Assembly (NCBI GenBank): GCA_965200835.1
Contig: OZ241390.1
Location: 1,984,001-2,048,000, forward strand
DNA from: JAPPFW01 sp965200835
Lineage (GTDB): Bacteria > Actinomycetota > Acidimicrobiia > Spongiisociales > Spongiisociaceae
Direction of reading: 5' to 3'
Length of the DNA stretch: 64,000 bases
Part shown: piece by piece, positions 34,514-45,764 of the stretch
Numbering within the stretch: the stretch's first letter is position 1
How the letters are laid out: each line of letters starts with the position of its first letter
Position numbers and translations under genes: made by a program
The notes under the pieces: model-generated
What the model saw: the letters and a program-made list of their open reading frames with translations, nothing else
Databases searched by the model: none
What the model was told of the DNA's origin: nothing

Positions 34514-36698
34514 GGTCGAGGTAGTCCGCCGGCATCTCGACGCCGCTCGGGCTGAACTCGAACCGATCCTGGCCGCCATGCGGCGGCACTTCCCGGACGG
34601 GTCCGAGAACATAGTGGTCGATGCGTATGACGTGGCCCAGCGGACTCACGCTGGGCAGTTCCGGCTCTCCGGCGATCCGTTCATCACCCATCCGATCGCC
34701 GTGGCGTACATCCTCGCCGAATACGGGTTGGACCCCGAGACCATCGCGGCGGCCTTGCTGCATGACACCGTCGAGGACACCGATCTAACCCTCGAAGAGG
34801 TCGAGCAGATGTTCGGGTCCAACGTGGCCCGGATAACCGATGGGGTTACCAAACTCGACCGGGTGAAGTTCGACCTCTCCCGGGAGGAGGCCCAGGCGGC
34901 CACTATCCGCAAGATGGTGGTGTCCATGGCCCAAGACGTGCGGGTACTGATCATCAAGCTGGTCGATCGGTTGCACAATCTGCAGACGATCCACCCGTTA
35001 CCGGTCGAACGCCAGCGGGTCAAGGCCCGGGAGAGCCTGGAGATCTACGCGCCTCTCGCCCACCGGATGGGGTTCCAGGAAATCAAGCACGAGATGGAGA
35101 ACCTTTCCTTCGCCATCCTCTACCCGTCCCGATACCAGGAGATCGAGGACCTGATCCAGCAGCGGGCTCCCGAACGGGAAGTGGTGATCGAGAAGGTCAC
35201 GGCTGAGATCGAAGCGATCATGGCCGGAGTGGGCGTTCCCGCGGTACTCGAAGGGCGTCCGAAGCACCACTACTCGATCTACCGCAAGATGGTGGACAGC
35301 CGCCTGTCCTTCGAGGAGCTGCACGACCTCATCGGTGTCCGGATCAAGGTCGACGAGGTCAAGGATTGCTATTCGGCACTCGGATTGGTCCATTCCCGCT
35401 GGACGCCCGTGCAGGGAAGGTTCAAGGACTACATCGCGGTGCCGAAGTTCAACCTCTACCAGAGCCTCCACACCACGGTCATCGGACCCGACGGCAAGCC
35501 GTTGGAGATCCAGATACGAACCCACGAGATGCACGACAGGGCTGAGTTCGGGATCGCCGCCCACTGGCGATACAAAGAGGGGGCCTCGAGTACCGACGTA
35601 GCGTGGATGTCCGATATCCGCCGGCTCCACGACGATTACGACGAGCCGACCGAGTTCCTCGCCAATCTGAAGCTCGATCTGTACGAGGACCTGGTATTCG
35701 CGGTGACGCCCAGGGGCGACGTGCGAACCCTGCCCCGAGGTGCCACCCCGGTGGACTTCGCCTATTCGATACATACGGAGGTCGGCCATCGCTGCACTGG
35801 CGCCCGAGTCAACGGGCGGCTGGTTCCGCTCTCGACCGAGCTGGTGTCCGGGGACATAGTGGAGATCATCACCACCAAGTCGGACGAATCGGGGCCGACC
35901 CGCGACTGGCTCGGGTTCGTGCGCACCTCCCGTGCCAGAAGCAAGATCAAGCAGTGGTTCAGCCGGGCACGGCGGGAAACCTCCCTCCAGATCGGGAGGG
36001 AGAAGGTAGCTGACCTGATGAGGCGGGAGCGGGTGCGCCTGCCCAGCAATGATCGGGGAGAGATTCTGAGCGAGACCGCGCTGGCCCTCGGATACCGGGA
36101 TACGGAAGCTCTGCAGTTCGCGGTCGGGGAGGGGAAGGTCTCGCCCCAGACGGTGATCAACCGGGTCAAGCGCCTCCTGACCGCACCGGTAGTGGGTGAG
36201 GACATCGAGCTCGCCGACACCATAAGGCGAAGGGCCGACCGCCCGGCGGGTGAGGGCGTGATCGTCGAGGGATTCGACGACGTATGGGTCCGGATCGCCC
36301 GCTGCTGTATACCGGTTCCGGGGGATGAGCTGGTGGGTTTCGTGACGGTCGGAAGGGGGGTGTCGGTTCACCGGGCCGACTGCTCCAACATCACCCGCCT
36401 GGGGGATCGTGCCGACCGGATGATCGAAGCCACCTGGGCGCCCGGGCAGGTCTCGAGTTTCAGCGTCTGGCTACAGGTGGAGGCGCTGGATCGGCCCAAC
36501 CTGCTCCGTGACGTGACGTCCGTGATCTCCGATGCAGGGGGCAACATCGTAGGTGCTTCATCGCGCACCGACCGTGATCGGGTAGCCGTGCTGCGCTACG
36601 AGGTCGAGTTATCCGATCCCGGCCAGCTGAACCGGCTGCTGGCGGGCATGCGGAGGGTCGACAATGTATATGAGGCTTATCGGCTCGGTCTGCGCTGA
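34506..36698 (+). CDS. rel: Bifunctional (p)ppGpp synthetase/hydrolase (RelA/SpoT homologue)
   Basis: A 730-residue stringent-response enzyme. The hydrolase HD domain is intact (ITHPIAVAYILAEYG, LLHDTVEDT, KLVDRLHNLQTI). The synthetase domain has GRPKHHYSIYRKM, HDLIGVRI, and LEIQIRTHEMHDRAEFGIAAHW. A TGS domain (VFAVTPRGDVRTLPRGATPVDFAY) and C-terminal zinc-finger and ACT regions follow. Both catalytic halves look active, so it should make and degrade (p)ppGpp as actinobacterial Rel does. It overlaps apt by eight bases, so translation is coupled. Confidence 0.96.
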   Translation: MAEVEVVRRHLDAARAELEPILAAMRRHFPDGSENIVVDAYDVAQRTHAGQFRLSGDPFITHPIAVAYILAEYGLDPETIAAALLHDTVEDTDLTLEEVEQMFGSNVARITDGVTKLDRVKFDLSREEAQAATIRKMVVSMAQDVRVLIIKLVDRLHNLQTIHPLPVERQRVKARESLEIYAPLAHRMGFQEIKHEMENLSFAILYPSRYQEIEDLIQQRAPEREVVIEKVTAEIEAIMAGVGVPAVLEGRPKHHYSIYRKMVDSRLSFEELHDLIGVRIKVDEVKDCYSALGLVHSRWTPVQGRFKDYIAVPKFNLYQSLHTTVIGPDGKPLEIQIRTHEMHDRAEFGIAAHWRYKEGASSTDVAWMSDIRRLHDDYDEPTEFLANLKLDLYEDLVFAVTPRGDVRTLPRGATPVDFAYSIHTEVGHRCTGARVNGRLVPLSTELVSGDIVEIITTKSDESGPTRDWLGFVRTSRARSKIKQWFSRARRETSLQIGREKVADLMRRERVRLPSNDRGEILSETALALGYRDTEALQFAVGEGKVSPQTVINRVKRLLTAPVVGEDIELADTIRRRADRPAGEGVIVEGFDDVWVRIARCCIPVPGDELVGFVTVGRGVSVHRADCSNITRLGDRADRMIEATWAPGQVSSFSVWLQVEALDRPNLLRDVTSVISDAGGNIVGASSRTDRDRVAVLRYEVELSDPGQLNRLLAGMRRVDNVYEAYRLGLR

Positions 36699-36922
36699 CC
36701 GTCCGGAGCATGTCCGGTGGCGGCAAAGACTGGGCCGCCGAAACACCCAGAGCAACCCATATAGTCGGAGCGATGACCTCCTTTTACTTTTGGAGACATC
36801 GGCCAGCACCGCCTGCCGCCTCGGGTTGATCGGGCTCACAGGAAACGGCCAAACCCCCTATTCCGGCCAGCGTGCGCACGAAGCCTCAACTAGTCTCGCC
36901 GCACGGGAGTTGGGAGGCGGTC
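36699..36922 (+). promoter_or_regulatory. Upstream region of the giant surface protein gene
   Basis: About 220 bases between rel and the giant surface protein. No gene is supported here. A GGGAGGCGGTC ribosome site lies at its right end, directly before the GTG at 36923. Promoter elements are not obvious. Confidence 0.3.
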
Positions 36923-39900
36923 GTGTCTATGCCTCGGCAGCTGGCCATTTTGGGGGTCCTCGTCACGTGGGTGTTGGTCGTGGCGCCGGTGGCGGTCGCC
37001 GGCGTCGAACGCACGGCCGATGATGACCCTGTCGAGTTGTCCGATGAGCTACAGGCTCATGTCAACCGTGTGTTGAAGCGCCCGGCTGCCACACCGGTTA
37101 CCGAGGCTGATCTGGCCGGTTTGACTTCGTTGAACATGTCCGGCGACGAGGATCTGGATGACTTGAGCGGTCTGGAGCATGCTACGGGGCTGGTGTGGCT
37201 GTGGCTGTCGGAGACCAGCGTGTCTGACCTCGCGCCAATCAGCGGGTTGACCAGCTTGGAAGGGTTGTCCTTCAGCGACACCTCGGTTACCAGTATCGAA
37301 TCGTTGAGCGGCTTGTCGAGTCTGTGGCATCTGGTGTTCGACAACGTCGACGTGTCAGACCTAGGTCCCTTAGGTGAACTGGATGAGCTAATCGAGGTAT
37401 GGGTAAGGCGCTCCGGCGGCGGGGCGCCGATCACCGACCTGTCGCCTTTGATAGGGCTCGAGGCGTTCGAGTACGTGGACCTTAGAGGCTCGACGGTGTC
37501 GAAGATGATGGTGAATCAGATCGCCACTCTTAGTGCTGCCGGAGTGAGCGTTTGGCATGACTTCGTTCCACCGGACACCCACGGTGACACCGCCGCAGAC
37601 GCCACCAGCGTGGCTGCGCCATCGGAGACCGACGGCGTATTGATACCGGGTGATGTGGACTATCTCTCGGTCACCCTGGCTCAGAAGGGCGAGTTGACCG
37701 CCTCTACCACTGGTGACACGGACACGTCAGGGGTGCTGGAAGATGCTGACGGCAATGCTCTGGTGTCAGACGACGACACGGGTGAGGGCGACAACTTTTC
37801 TTTGGTCCGTTAACGTGGCCGCCGGTACCTACTACGTGAAGGTCGCAGGAGCGGAAGCTTCCACCAAGGGCGAATACACGTTGGCGGTGGGATTCACGCC
37901 GGACAATCATGGCGACTCTGCGGCAAACGCGACCAGCGTGGCTACGCCGTCAGAGACCGAAGGGGTGTTGATCACCAACGACGTCGATTACTTCTCACTG
38001 ACCATCGCGCAGACGGGAGTGTTGAGCGTCTCGACATCTGGTGATACGGATACGTCGGGGGTGTTGGAGGACGCTGACGGCAATTCCCTGGTGTTTGATG
38101 ATGACGGTGGAGACCAGGATAACTTCGCATTCGTACGAACGGTAAGCGCCGGTACCTACTACGTGAAGGTCACCGGAGCTACTACAGAAACCAAAGGTGC
38201 TTACTCGTTGAGGGTCGGCTTTGTCGAGGACTCCCATGGTGACACTGCTGCCGAGGCCACGACTGTCGCGGCGCCGTCCAACACGGCCGCCAAGCTCACC
38301 GTCGGTGATGTGGACTACTTCACCTTCACGCTGGATACGGCTGGCGACCTTACTGTGGCCACGACTGGGGACGCGGATACGTCCGGAGGGCTGGAGGCTC
38401 CCGCCGGCACCACTCTGGTCACTGATGACGACTCGGGCACACGCGATAACTTCTCCATAGAGCGATGGGTGGCTGCGGGGACCTATTTCGTGAAGGTGAG
38501 CGGAAGTGAGGCCTCCTCGACCGGTGACTACTCCCTGCAGGTGGGATTCACCACGGACACTCACCGTGACACAGCTGCTACTGCGACGACCTTGGCAGTG
38601 CCGTCCAGTACCACCGGTGAACTCTCCACCGGCGATGTGGACTATTTCAAACTCACCGTAGCCGCGACGACCGTGGTGAAGATCTCCAGCAGTGGCAGCA
38701 CCGATACGGTGGGTGAGCTGGAGGACTCGAACGGCAACCTGCTGGCCATCGACAACAACACCGGCGACGGCGATAACTTCTCGTTGGCGCACTCGGTGGC
38801 CGCCGGTACCTATTTCGTGAAGGTGACTGGTGCTGCGTCTTCGACGGTCGGCGCTTATACGCTGGCCGTCAGTGTCTCGGCTGCTACTCATGTCGCGGTG
38901 TCTTCCCAGACTGCGGGTGAGCTGGCGGCGGGTGAGGAGGATTATTTCTCGTTGACGGTGGATACGCCGGGTGATCTGACGGTTGCGACGACCGGTGGGA
39001 CCGATACGACCGGGGTATTGGAGGATTCGAATGGCCAGGTGTTGGTCTCCGACGAGGGCTCAGGCGCCGGTGACAACTTCTCGCTAACCCATAGAGTCAC
39101 TGCCGGAACGTATTACGTCAGAGTGGCGGGAGCCGATGCGACCACCGCCGGTAGTTATACGTTGAAGGTCAGCCTCTTCCCGGTGAGTGACGTTCTGGTC
39201 ACTGCGATGCCGATGATGGTTGCATCGACCACCGGTGACTACTTCGTGCTGTATCTGAAGCACACCGATGATCTTGAACTTCCGATCAGGATGATTCGAG
39301 GCGAGCCCGACGAGACGACGATCTCTGATGTCCTCGAGCCGCTGCCCGTCAACAGATACCGGATCGAGAAGTTCAGGGTAGCGAGCCCGGGCGACATCGA
39401 CGGTGACGGCATCGATGACATCACCGAACTCGACGATCTTGGGAATAAGGATCCCCTGAACGCAGGCAAGATCGAACTCAAAGGCGCGAGTAGTATCGAT
39501 CATCACGGTCAGGTGATGATCCCTGATCGAGAGACGTTTATGGAGCTCTCCTACCAGGGAACCAATACTGTGGTGGACCCGTATGTCATCAACCTTGAGT
39601 ACATCAAGTTCTTTCTAGTGGACGTTGATACGGACAACCCATCGGCCTACTTCATGAACACTAACAACTACAAACGGCATCCTCCTTTCTGGCATGCTCA
39701 GGAGTTGGGCACCAAGCACCCGTCGGCCAACGCCATGAAGGGCGATCTTGTCTTTCATCCGAACGTGATAGCTCCTGATGGCAGGTTGGGTGTGTATCGC
39801 TTTGGATTCCAGGATGTTGACAATTACTCCTTCGAGGAGATCTCACTGGCTTACGAGTTGCTGGCTTCGGCTATGCCCTTCCTTGAGAACAATCTGGCGT

Positions 39901-42900
39901 ATTATCCGTTACACCCTCTCGCTAAGGAGCTGTATGACAAGCCTGAGGAGCGAGCAAAGTACGATACTTCCAGAGTCAATGTAATACTGAACAAAGATGT
40001 GATACCGGATGTGTCTTTTGTGGCGTTGAATCAGCAGTCAGGGTTTGGTCTGTTACGGAAGTTGGACCGGGATGAGCGTCCGAATCCTCGCGATATTGTG
40101 ATCTATGAGTCGTTGCCCAATGATCTTCCGCGGGTGGCGGGGATCATCACTACAGTGCAGCAGACGCCGTTGTCGCATGTGAATTTGAGAGCGATCCAGA
40201 ATGCGGTGCCGAACGCTTTCATCCGCGACGCGTTGGACGACGATCATGAGGTGGAGAGCCTGATCGGCAGTCATGTGTTCTATGAGGTGACTGCCACCAG
40301 TTATACGATCCGAGCGGCCACGTCGGCCGAGGTCAATGCCCACTACGAGTCGTTGCGCCCAGCTGAGACCCAGACTTTGGAACGGGACATGACCGAGACG
40401 ACCATCAAGTCGTTGAGCGACATCGGGTTCGACGACTGGGATGCATTCGGGGTGAAGGCTGCCAACATGGCCGAGCTGTCGAAGTTGGGGTTTCCGACCG
40501 GTACGGTGCCGGTGGGTTATGCGATCCCCTTCCATTTCTACGATGCTTTCATGACTGCCAACGATCTTCATGATGAAGTTACGGAGATGCTTGAGGATGA
40601 GGACTTCCGGACTGAGGATGAGGACTTCCGGACTGATTTCGCCGAGCAGGAGAAGCAGCTGAAGGCGCTGCGCAAGAGGATCGACCGGGGTACCACACCG
40701 GAGACGATCAAGACCGCCCTTGAGGCGTTGCATGCCAATTACCCAGTAGGTACGTCGCTGCGATACCGGTCGAGCACCAATAACGAGGACCTGCCGGGGT
40801 TCAGTGGTGCGGGCTTGTATGACTCCAAGACGCAGGATCCTGATGAGACCGAAGAGGACGGGATCGACAAGTCGATCAAGGATGTCTGGAAGAGCCTCTG
40901 GAACTATCGAGCGTTCCTGGAGCGTGAGTTCCATCGGGTGGCGCACACGTCGGCAGCGATGGGGGTGCTGGTGCATCCGAACTTCTCGGACGAGAAGTCC
41001 AACGGGGTAGCGGTGAGCTATGACGTCGTCAACGACAACGCCGCGTCCTACTACATCAATACCCAGCTCGGTGAGGACCTGGTTACCAACCCCGAAGCGA
41101 GCAGCATTCCCGAAGAGCTGCTACTCAAGCCCGACGGCACCTACAAGATATTGGCCAGGTCGAACCAAATACCGCCCGACAAGCTACTACTCACCGATGC
41201 CCAGTTGACCCAGCTGGCCGGCAACCTCACCACCATCCACAACAAGTTCAAACAGCTCTATGAAGTGGCAGCGGGCGAGAAGTTTGCCATCGAGATCGAG
41301 TTCAAGATCACCAAGGACAACGTCTTGGCGATCAAACAAGCCCGCCCGTGGGTATTCCGGGGTAGTTTCGGTGACCAGGGTTCGACCCGCGACACCACCT
41401 CCAGTGTGGACGTGCCATCCACCACAGCAGGTGAGCTCACCGCGGGCGACATCGACTATTTTACGATCACCTTAGAAAACGATGGGGACCTAACCGTCAC
41501 CACAACCGGTACCACCGATACCTCCGGGGTGCTCGAGGACAGCGACGGTAATGTGCTGGTCACAGACGCCGACTCCGGCGAGAGCAGCAGCTTCTCGATT
41601 ACCCGTCAGGTCTCAGCGGGCACCTACTACATCAAGGTAACCGGTGCCGAAGCCACCACCACGGGTGACTACTCCTTGGCGGTGAGCTTCACCGTCGACC
41701 ACCATGGTGATACGGCTGCTGAGGCGACAAACGTCGAGCTGCCTTCGCAGACCGCTGGAACGCTCGGCACCAACGACGTGGACTACTTCTCAGTGACTGT
41801 CGATGCGGTCGGCAAGCTGCAAGTCTCGACCACCGGTGGTACCGACACGGTCGGCATACTGGAGGACGCCGACGGGAACCAGCTGGCCACGGATGACGGT
41901 TCCGGGGAGGGCGACAACTTCTCGCTGACCCATACCGTGACCGCGGGCACCTATTACGCGAAAGTGACCGGAGCCGAAACGGACACGGAAGGTGATTACT
42001 CGTTGCACGTCTCGCTGACGTCCGACGTAGAGATCTCAGATGCCTTGCAGGCCGAGGTGAATGAAGAACTCGGCCGAGCGGAGAACACAGTCATTACGTT
42101 GGCTGACCTGGTTGGCTTGACCCGGCTCATCGCCAACAACAACACCACGCTGAGCGACCTGAGCGGTCTCGAAGAAGCGGTCAATCTGATCCGCTTGGAG
42201 CTGTCACACACGGGGGTCTCCGATCTCACCACGCTCAGCGGCCTTACGAAACTGGAGGCACTTCGTTTCAACAACACCTCGGTAGACAGCCTCCAAACCC
42301 TCAGCGGTCTCACCAACCTCGAGGAACTGTGGTTCAACAACAGCGATGTGTCAGATATCAGCACTCTTGCGAACTTGAGCGAGCTCCGCGAGGTCCGGAT
42401 GCATCGCCGGAACAGCGGCACCGCGATAGCTGATATTGCAGCGTTGGTTGGGCTCTCCAACCTCGAGGTCGTGGAGATGCGGGGCATCGCGCTCGATACG
42501 GCCATGCAAGGCCACATCGCAACGTTGAAAGCCAACGGTGTCGATGTCCGTCACGATGATCCGCCCCCCGAAGATTCCCCGCCTGCCGATCCGCCCCCTG
42601 AGGATCCCCCGCCCGATGATCCTCCGCTGGAGGTGGAGTTGTCGGATGCGTTGCGTGCTGAGGTGAACGAGGAGCTCGGGCGGCCCGCCGACACGGTGGT
42701 CACGGACGTTGATCTCGCTAGTTTGACCCAGCCTGATGGCCAACAACAACGATGCCGTAAGTGATCTGAGCGGGCTCGAACACGCCACCAACCTGACCCG
42801 TCTGGAGCTGTCGCGCACCAGCGTGGCGGACCTCTCTGCATTGACCGGATTGACCAGCTTGGAGGTGTTGAAGTTGAACAACTCCTCTATAGACAGCCTC

Positions 42901-43167
42901 CAAACCCTAAGCAGTCTCACCAACTTGGAGATGCTGTGGTTCAACAACACCGATGTCGATGACATCAGCACTCTGTCCAGCTTGACGGCGCTGCGGGAAG
43001 TCCGTATGCACCGCCGCCAGAGCGGCGCTCAAATCACCGACATCTCAGCCTTGTTGGACCTGGCTGATCTGGAGTTCGTGGAGATGCGGGGCATCACCAT
43101 CGACGCCACCTTGCAAGCCCACATCGACACCCTCAAGTCCAACCGAGTAGACGTCCGCCACGACTAG
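36923..43167 (+). pseudogene. Giant secreted LRR-PPC-PPDK protein, reading frame changes near 37811 and 42731
   Basis: Reading through two single-base insertions gives about 2,080 residues. A signal peptide (LAILGVLVTWVLVVAPVAVA) leads into internalin-like leucine-rich repeats (37030-37560), five beta-rich PPC-like repeats (37574-39173; pattern GDTAAEAT, DVDYF, VAAGTYYVKV), a central region resembling PPDK/PEP synthase (39180-41360), two more PPC-like repeats (41376-42015), LRRs, a Pro/Glu/Asp-rich linker (about 42555-42630) and a last LRR block. The central part has a swivelling-domain His motif (TPLSHVNLRA near 40175) and an ATP-grasp half with FGVKAANMAEL, RYRSSTNNEDLPG and IKQARPW. First break: CGT TAA where the repeats need CGT-x-GTG. 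Second: ACCCAG where ACCAGC is expected. All domains are complete. Confidence 0.75.
40593..40634. repeat. Perfect 2 x 21-bp in-frame tandem repeat in the PPDK-like region
   Basis: Two exact 21-base copies, 40593-40613 and 40614-40634, encode EDEDFRT twice. The repeat lies in a charged helical stretch of the ATP-grasp region and keeps the frame. It looks like recent slippage. Confidence 0.95.
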
Positions 43168-43305
43168 CTGTCCCGGGGATTCAAGCCAAGTTCGCGCCAT
43201 CCGGTCCGCAACAGCTGAACCAGCTTCCACTGGGAGACGCCCGACAGTCACAGGGCGGCGGTAGATTGCCCCTGACCGCGATACGAGACGACCGGAGGTG
43301 CTCGC

Positions 43306-44489
43306 GTGGCCAGTCCACGGATCAGTGTTGAGCCAGAAGTTCTGGCGTGGGCGCGCAGGAGTGCCGGTTTCGACGTTGACTTGGCGGCAGGGAAGATCGG
43401 AGTCTCGCGAACCATTCTGGAGAGATGGGAGTCCGGAAGCCTGTCGCCGACCTGGTCCAGCTGCGAAAGGCAGCCAAGACGTATGGCCGGCCCCTGGCGG
43501 TCCTGCTTCTGAAGAGACCGCCCAACGAGCGGGGTTTCGATGCCCTTCGGGACTTTCGTACCACGGGAACCCGGCCCGCTCGACCGAGCCCTGAACTGCT
43601 GTCCGAGCTCAGGCGGGCGCTGGGTCAGCGCGAGGTGTTGCTCGAACTCCTCGAGGTCAGCCCTGACTCGCTTGCGCCCCCTAGTCGGCTGCCGGAATTG
43701 GGCGGCGGTGTGGATGTCGAAACGGTGGGCGAGAGGCTACGAGAGTTCGTTGGGGTGCAGCTCGAGGCCCAGAAGCGCACCAGGGATCAGGGGACGGCGC
43801 TGAATCTCTGGATCACGGCTGTCGAGGCTCGGGGCATCCTGGTAGTGCAGACTCGTGGGATCGGCCCGGCTGAGATGCACGGTTTCTCGATCAGCGACTG
43901 GCCGTTCCCGGTGATCGCTCTCAACGGGTCGGATCAGCCCCGGCGGCGGCTCTTCACGCTCCTCCATGAACTGGCCCACCTTGCGCTGAATCTCGGTGGT
44001 AACTGTGACCTCCGGGAGCAACGACGCCGGAGCAGCCGCGACCATGCCGATGTAGAACATCGCTGTAATGCGCTGGCAGCGAGCACCCTGCTTCCGAGAG
44101 ATGCCCTCCTTGGCGATGCCCCCGTTGGAGCTCAGGACACCTGGCCGCTCCATGTCCTCAGGACACTGTCAACGAAATACTCGGTTTCGTCGGAGGCAAT
44201 TCTTCTGCGTCTTGTAGGCCTCGGACGCGCCTCCTGGGAGACCTACTGGATTCGGAAGCCGGAATTGGACCAGGCATACGAAGAGGCACGTGAACAGCAG
44301 CGGCAGCGCCTTCAGAAGTCTCAGGGGGGCCCGTCGTATTACAGGGTCAAGGCACGGGATCTGGGACACCGGTATGCGCGTAGTGTGTTTGACGCATACC
44401 AAAGCAACCGTATCAGTTCGCTCGATGTAGCTAGCTACCTGGGGATTCGTTATAGCCAACTCGCCCAACTTGAGAAGGTTGTCCGTTGA
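43306..44489 (+). pseudogene. Xre-family regulator with ImmA/IrrE peptidase domain (antitoxin), frameshifted near 43430
   Basis: A GTG start at 43306 with a GGAGGT ribosome site leads into a helix-turn-helix (KIGVSRTILERWESG). The frame is then lost, but KPVADLVQLRKAAKTYGRP continues in the next frame, as if one base were missing near 43430 (TCCGGAAGCC). The C-terminal part carries an ImmA/IrrE domain with the zinc-protease motif HELAH. Its stop overlaps the start of a PIN-domain gene, so it is probably the antitoxin of that pair. Repaired, it is about 394 residues, a normal length for this Xre-ImmA type. Confidence 0.78.
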
Positions 44490-44959
44490 GCCCGGTCACT
44501 TATTCGCTCGATACCAGTGCTCTCATGGACGGCTGGATCCGCCACTACCCCGTCCGGCACTTCCCATCACTCTGGGATCGAGTAGATTCGTTGATTTGCG
44601 CAGGCAGATTTCTTGTGTCTGAAGAGGTCTTTCTTGAGGTAAGCCAACATGATGACACATTGAAAGATTGGCTAAACGAACGGCGAAGCGAGGTCGTTGT
44701 TCCAACGACAAATGAAGTAGCGGACGCCATGGGGAGCATACTGGATATTCATGAAAGACTGGTGATGTCAGGTCGTGGCCGTGATAGGGCTGATCCATTC
44801 GTGATAGCGGTGGGACTTCTCAAGAGTGCCACCGTTGTTACCGGGGAGAAGGGTGGCACCCAGAACCGTCCAAAGATTCCCTTCGTATGTGATGACTTGG
44901 GGATTCCCTGCTTCGGGCTGATCGACCTGATCAGACAAGAGGACTGGGTCTTCTCCTGA
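44486..44959 (+). CDS. PIN-like DUF4411 family toxin
   Basis: A 157-residue protein of the PIN superfamily. DTSALMD at the N-terminus and DRADPFVIAVG near the C-terminus contain the acidic residues expected for metal-dependent RNase activity; SEEVFLEV supplies a further Glu. DUF4411 proteins are usually encoded next to Xre-ImmA/IrrE proteins, as here, and the TTG start overlaps the stop of that gene (TTGA). It is likely a toxin RNase held in check by the neighbour; the target is unknown. Confidence 0.8.
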   Translation: MSPVTYSLDTSALMDGWIRHYPVRHFPSLWDRVDSLICAGRFLVSEEVFLEVSQHDDTLKDWLNERRSEVVVPTTNEVADAMGSILDIHERLVMSGRGRDRADPFVIAVGLLKSATVVTGEKGGTQNRPKIPFVCDDLGIPCFGLIDLIRQEDWVFS

Positions 44960-45116
44960 GCCGCTCCTGGTCCCTAGCTCCGTGCGTTGCGACTGGAGTG
45001 CCGATCGTACCGAATAGGGTTACCCACGGTCGGCGGGTAGCGTTGCTGCCGGAGATCGGCACACACCGAAGCCGGTCGGAACTAAGCCGTACCGAGAGAC
45101 CCTAACCTGCCCGAAC

Positions 45117-45764
45117 ATGCTCATCGAACAGCGCGAACTCTGGATGGCGGCTACCAACACGTATGTGGTGGCCCCCGAGCCCCACGGACCGGCGGTCGTG
45201 GTAGATGCTCCGCCCGACGTGGATGGGCTCCTCTCGATGCTGAGTCGACACGGACTGACTCCGGTGGCGCTGCTCGTGACGCATGGGCACGTCGACCATG
45301 CCGGGGGTGCCGGCGTGTTCGTGGCCCGCACCGCGGTAACCGCTTACGTACATCCTGACGACGACTTCCTTACCTACCATCCGGCCGAGCAACTCCGGAT
45401 GTTGTTCGGGCTGGTGCCGCCGGGTGACTACCAGCCGCCGGACAGTTTCGAGCCTCTCCATGATGGCCTTGATCTCCAGCTGGCCGGTCTGGGATTCGAA
45501 GTGCTGGCCACGCCAGGTCACACCCCCGGGCACTGCTGTTTCTACCTACCGGACGAGGGGATCCTGTTCTCGGGTGACCAGCTGTTCGCCGGTTCCATCG
45601 GACGTACCGATCTGCCGGGCGGCGACTACCAAACGCTGATGGACAGCATGGACCGGAAGGTCCTGCCCCTTGACGATGAGGTCGAGGTGCTACCCGGTCA
45701 CGGCCCGCGGACCACCGTGGGCCGGGAACGCCGCGCCAACCCCTTCCTAGCCGGCCGATCATGA
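45117..45764 (+). CDS. MBL-fold metallohydrolase (glyoxalase II-like)
   Basis: A 215-residue metallo-beta-lactamase-fold hydrolase. The metal-binding motif is THGHVDHAGG, followed by GHTPGHCCFY, FSGDQLFAGSIGRTDLPGGD and LPGHGPRT, the pattern of glyoxalase II-like and YcbL-like hydrolases found next to hisS in many bacteria. It probably hydrolyses a thioester or similar substrate, which cannot be named. Its stop overlaps the hisS ATG (ATGA). Confidence 0.85.
   Translation: MLIEQRELWMAATNTYVVAPEPHGPAVVVDAPPDVDGLLSMLSRHGLTPVALLVTHGHVDHAGGAGVFVARTAVTAYVHPDDDFLTYHPAEQLRMLFGLVPPGDYQPPDSFEPLHDGLDLQLAGLGFEVLATPGHTPGHCCFYLPDEGILFSGDQLFAGSIGRTDLPGGDYQTLMDSMDRKVLPLDDEVEVLPGHGPRTTVGRERRANPFLAGRS

Noticed and set aside
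34998..36371. Long open frame opposite the rel gene
   Set aside because: It is the antisense of the well-conserved Rel protein and shows His/Pro/Gly-biased shadow composition.
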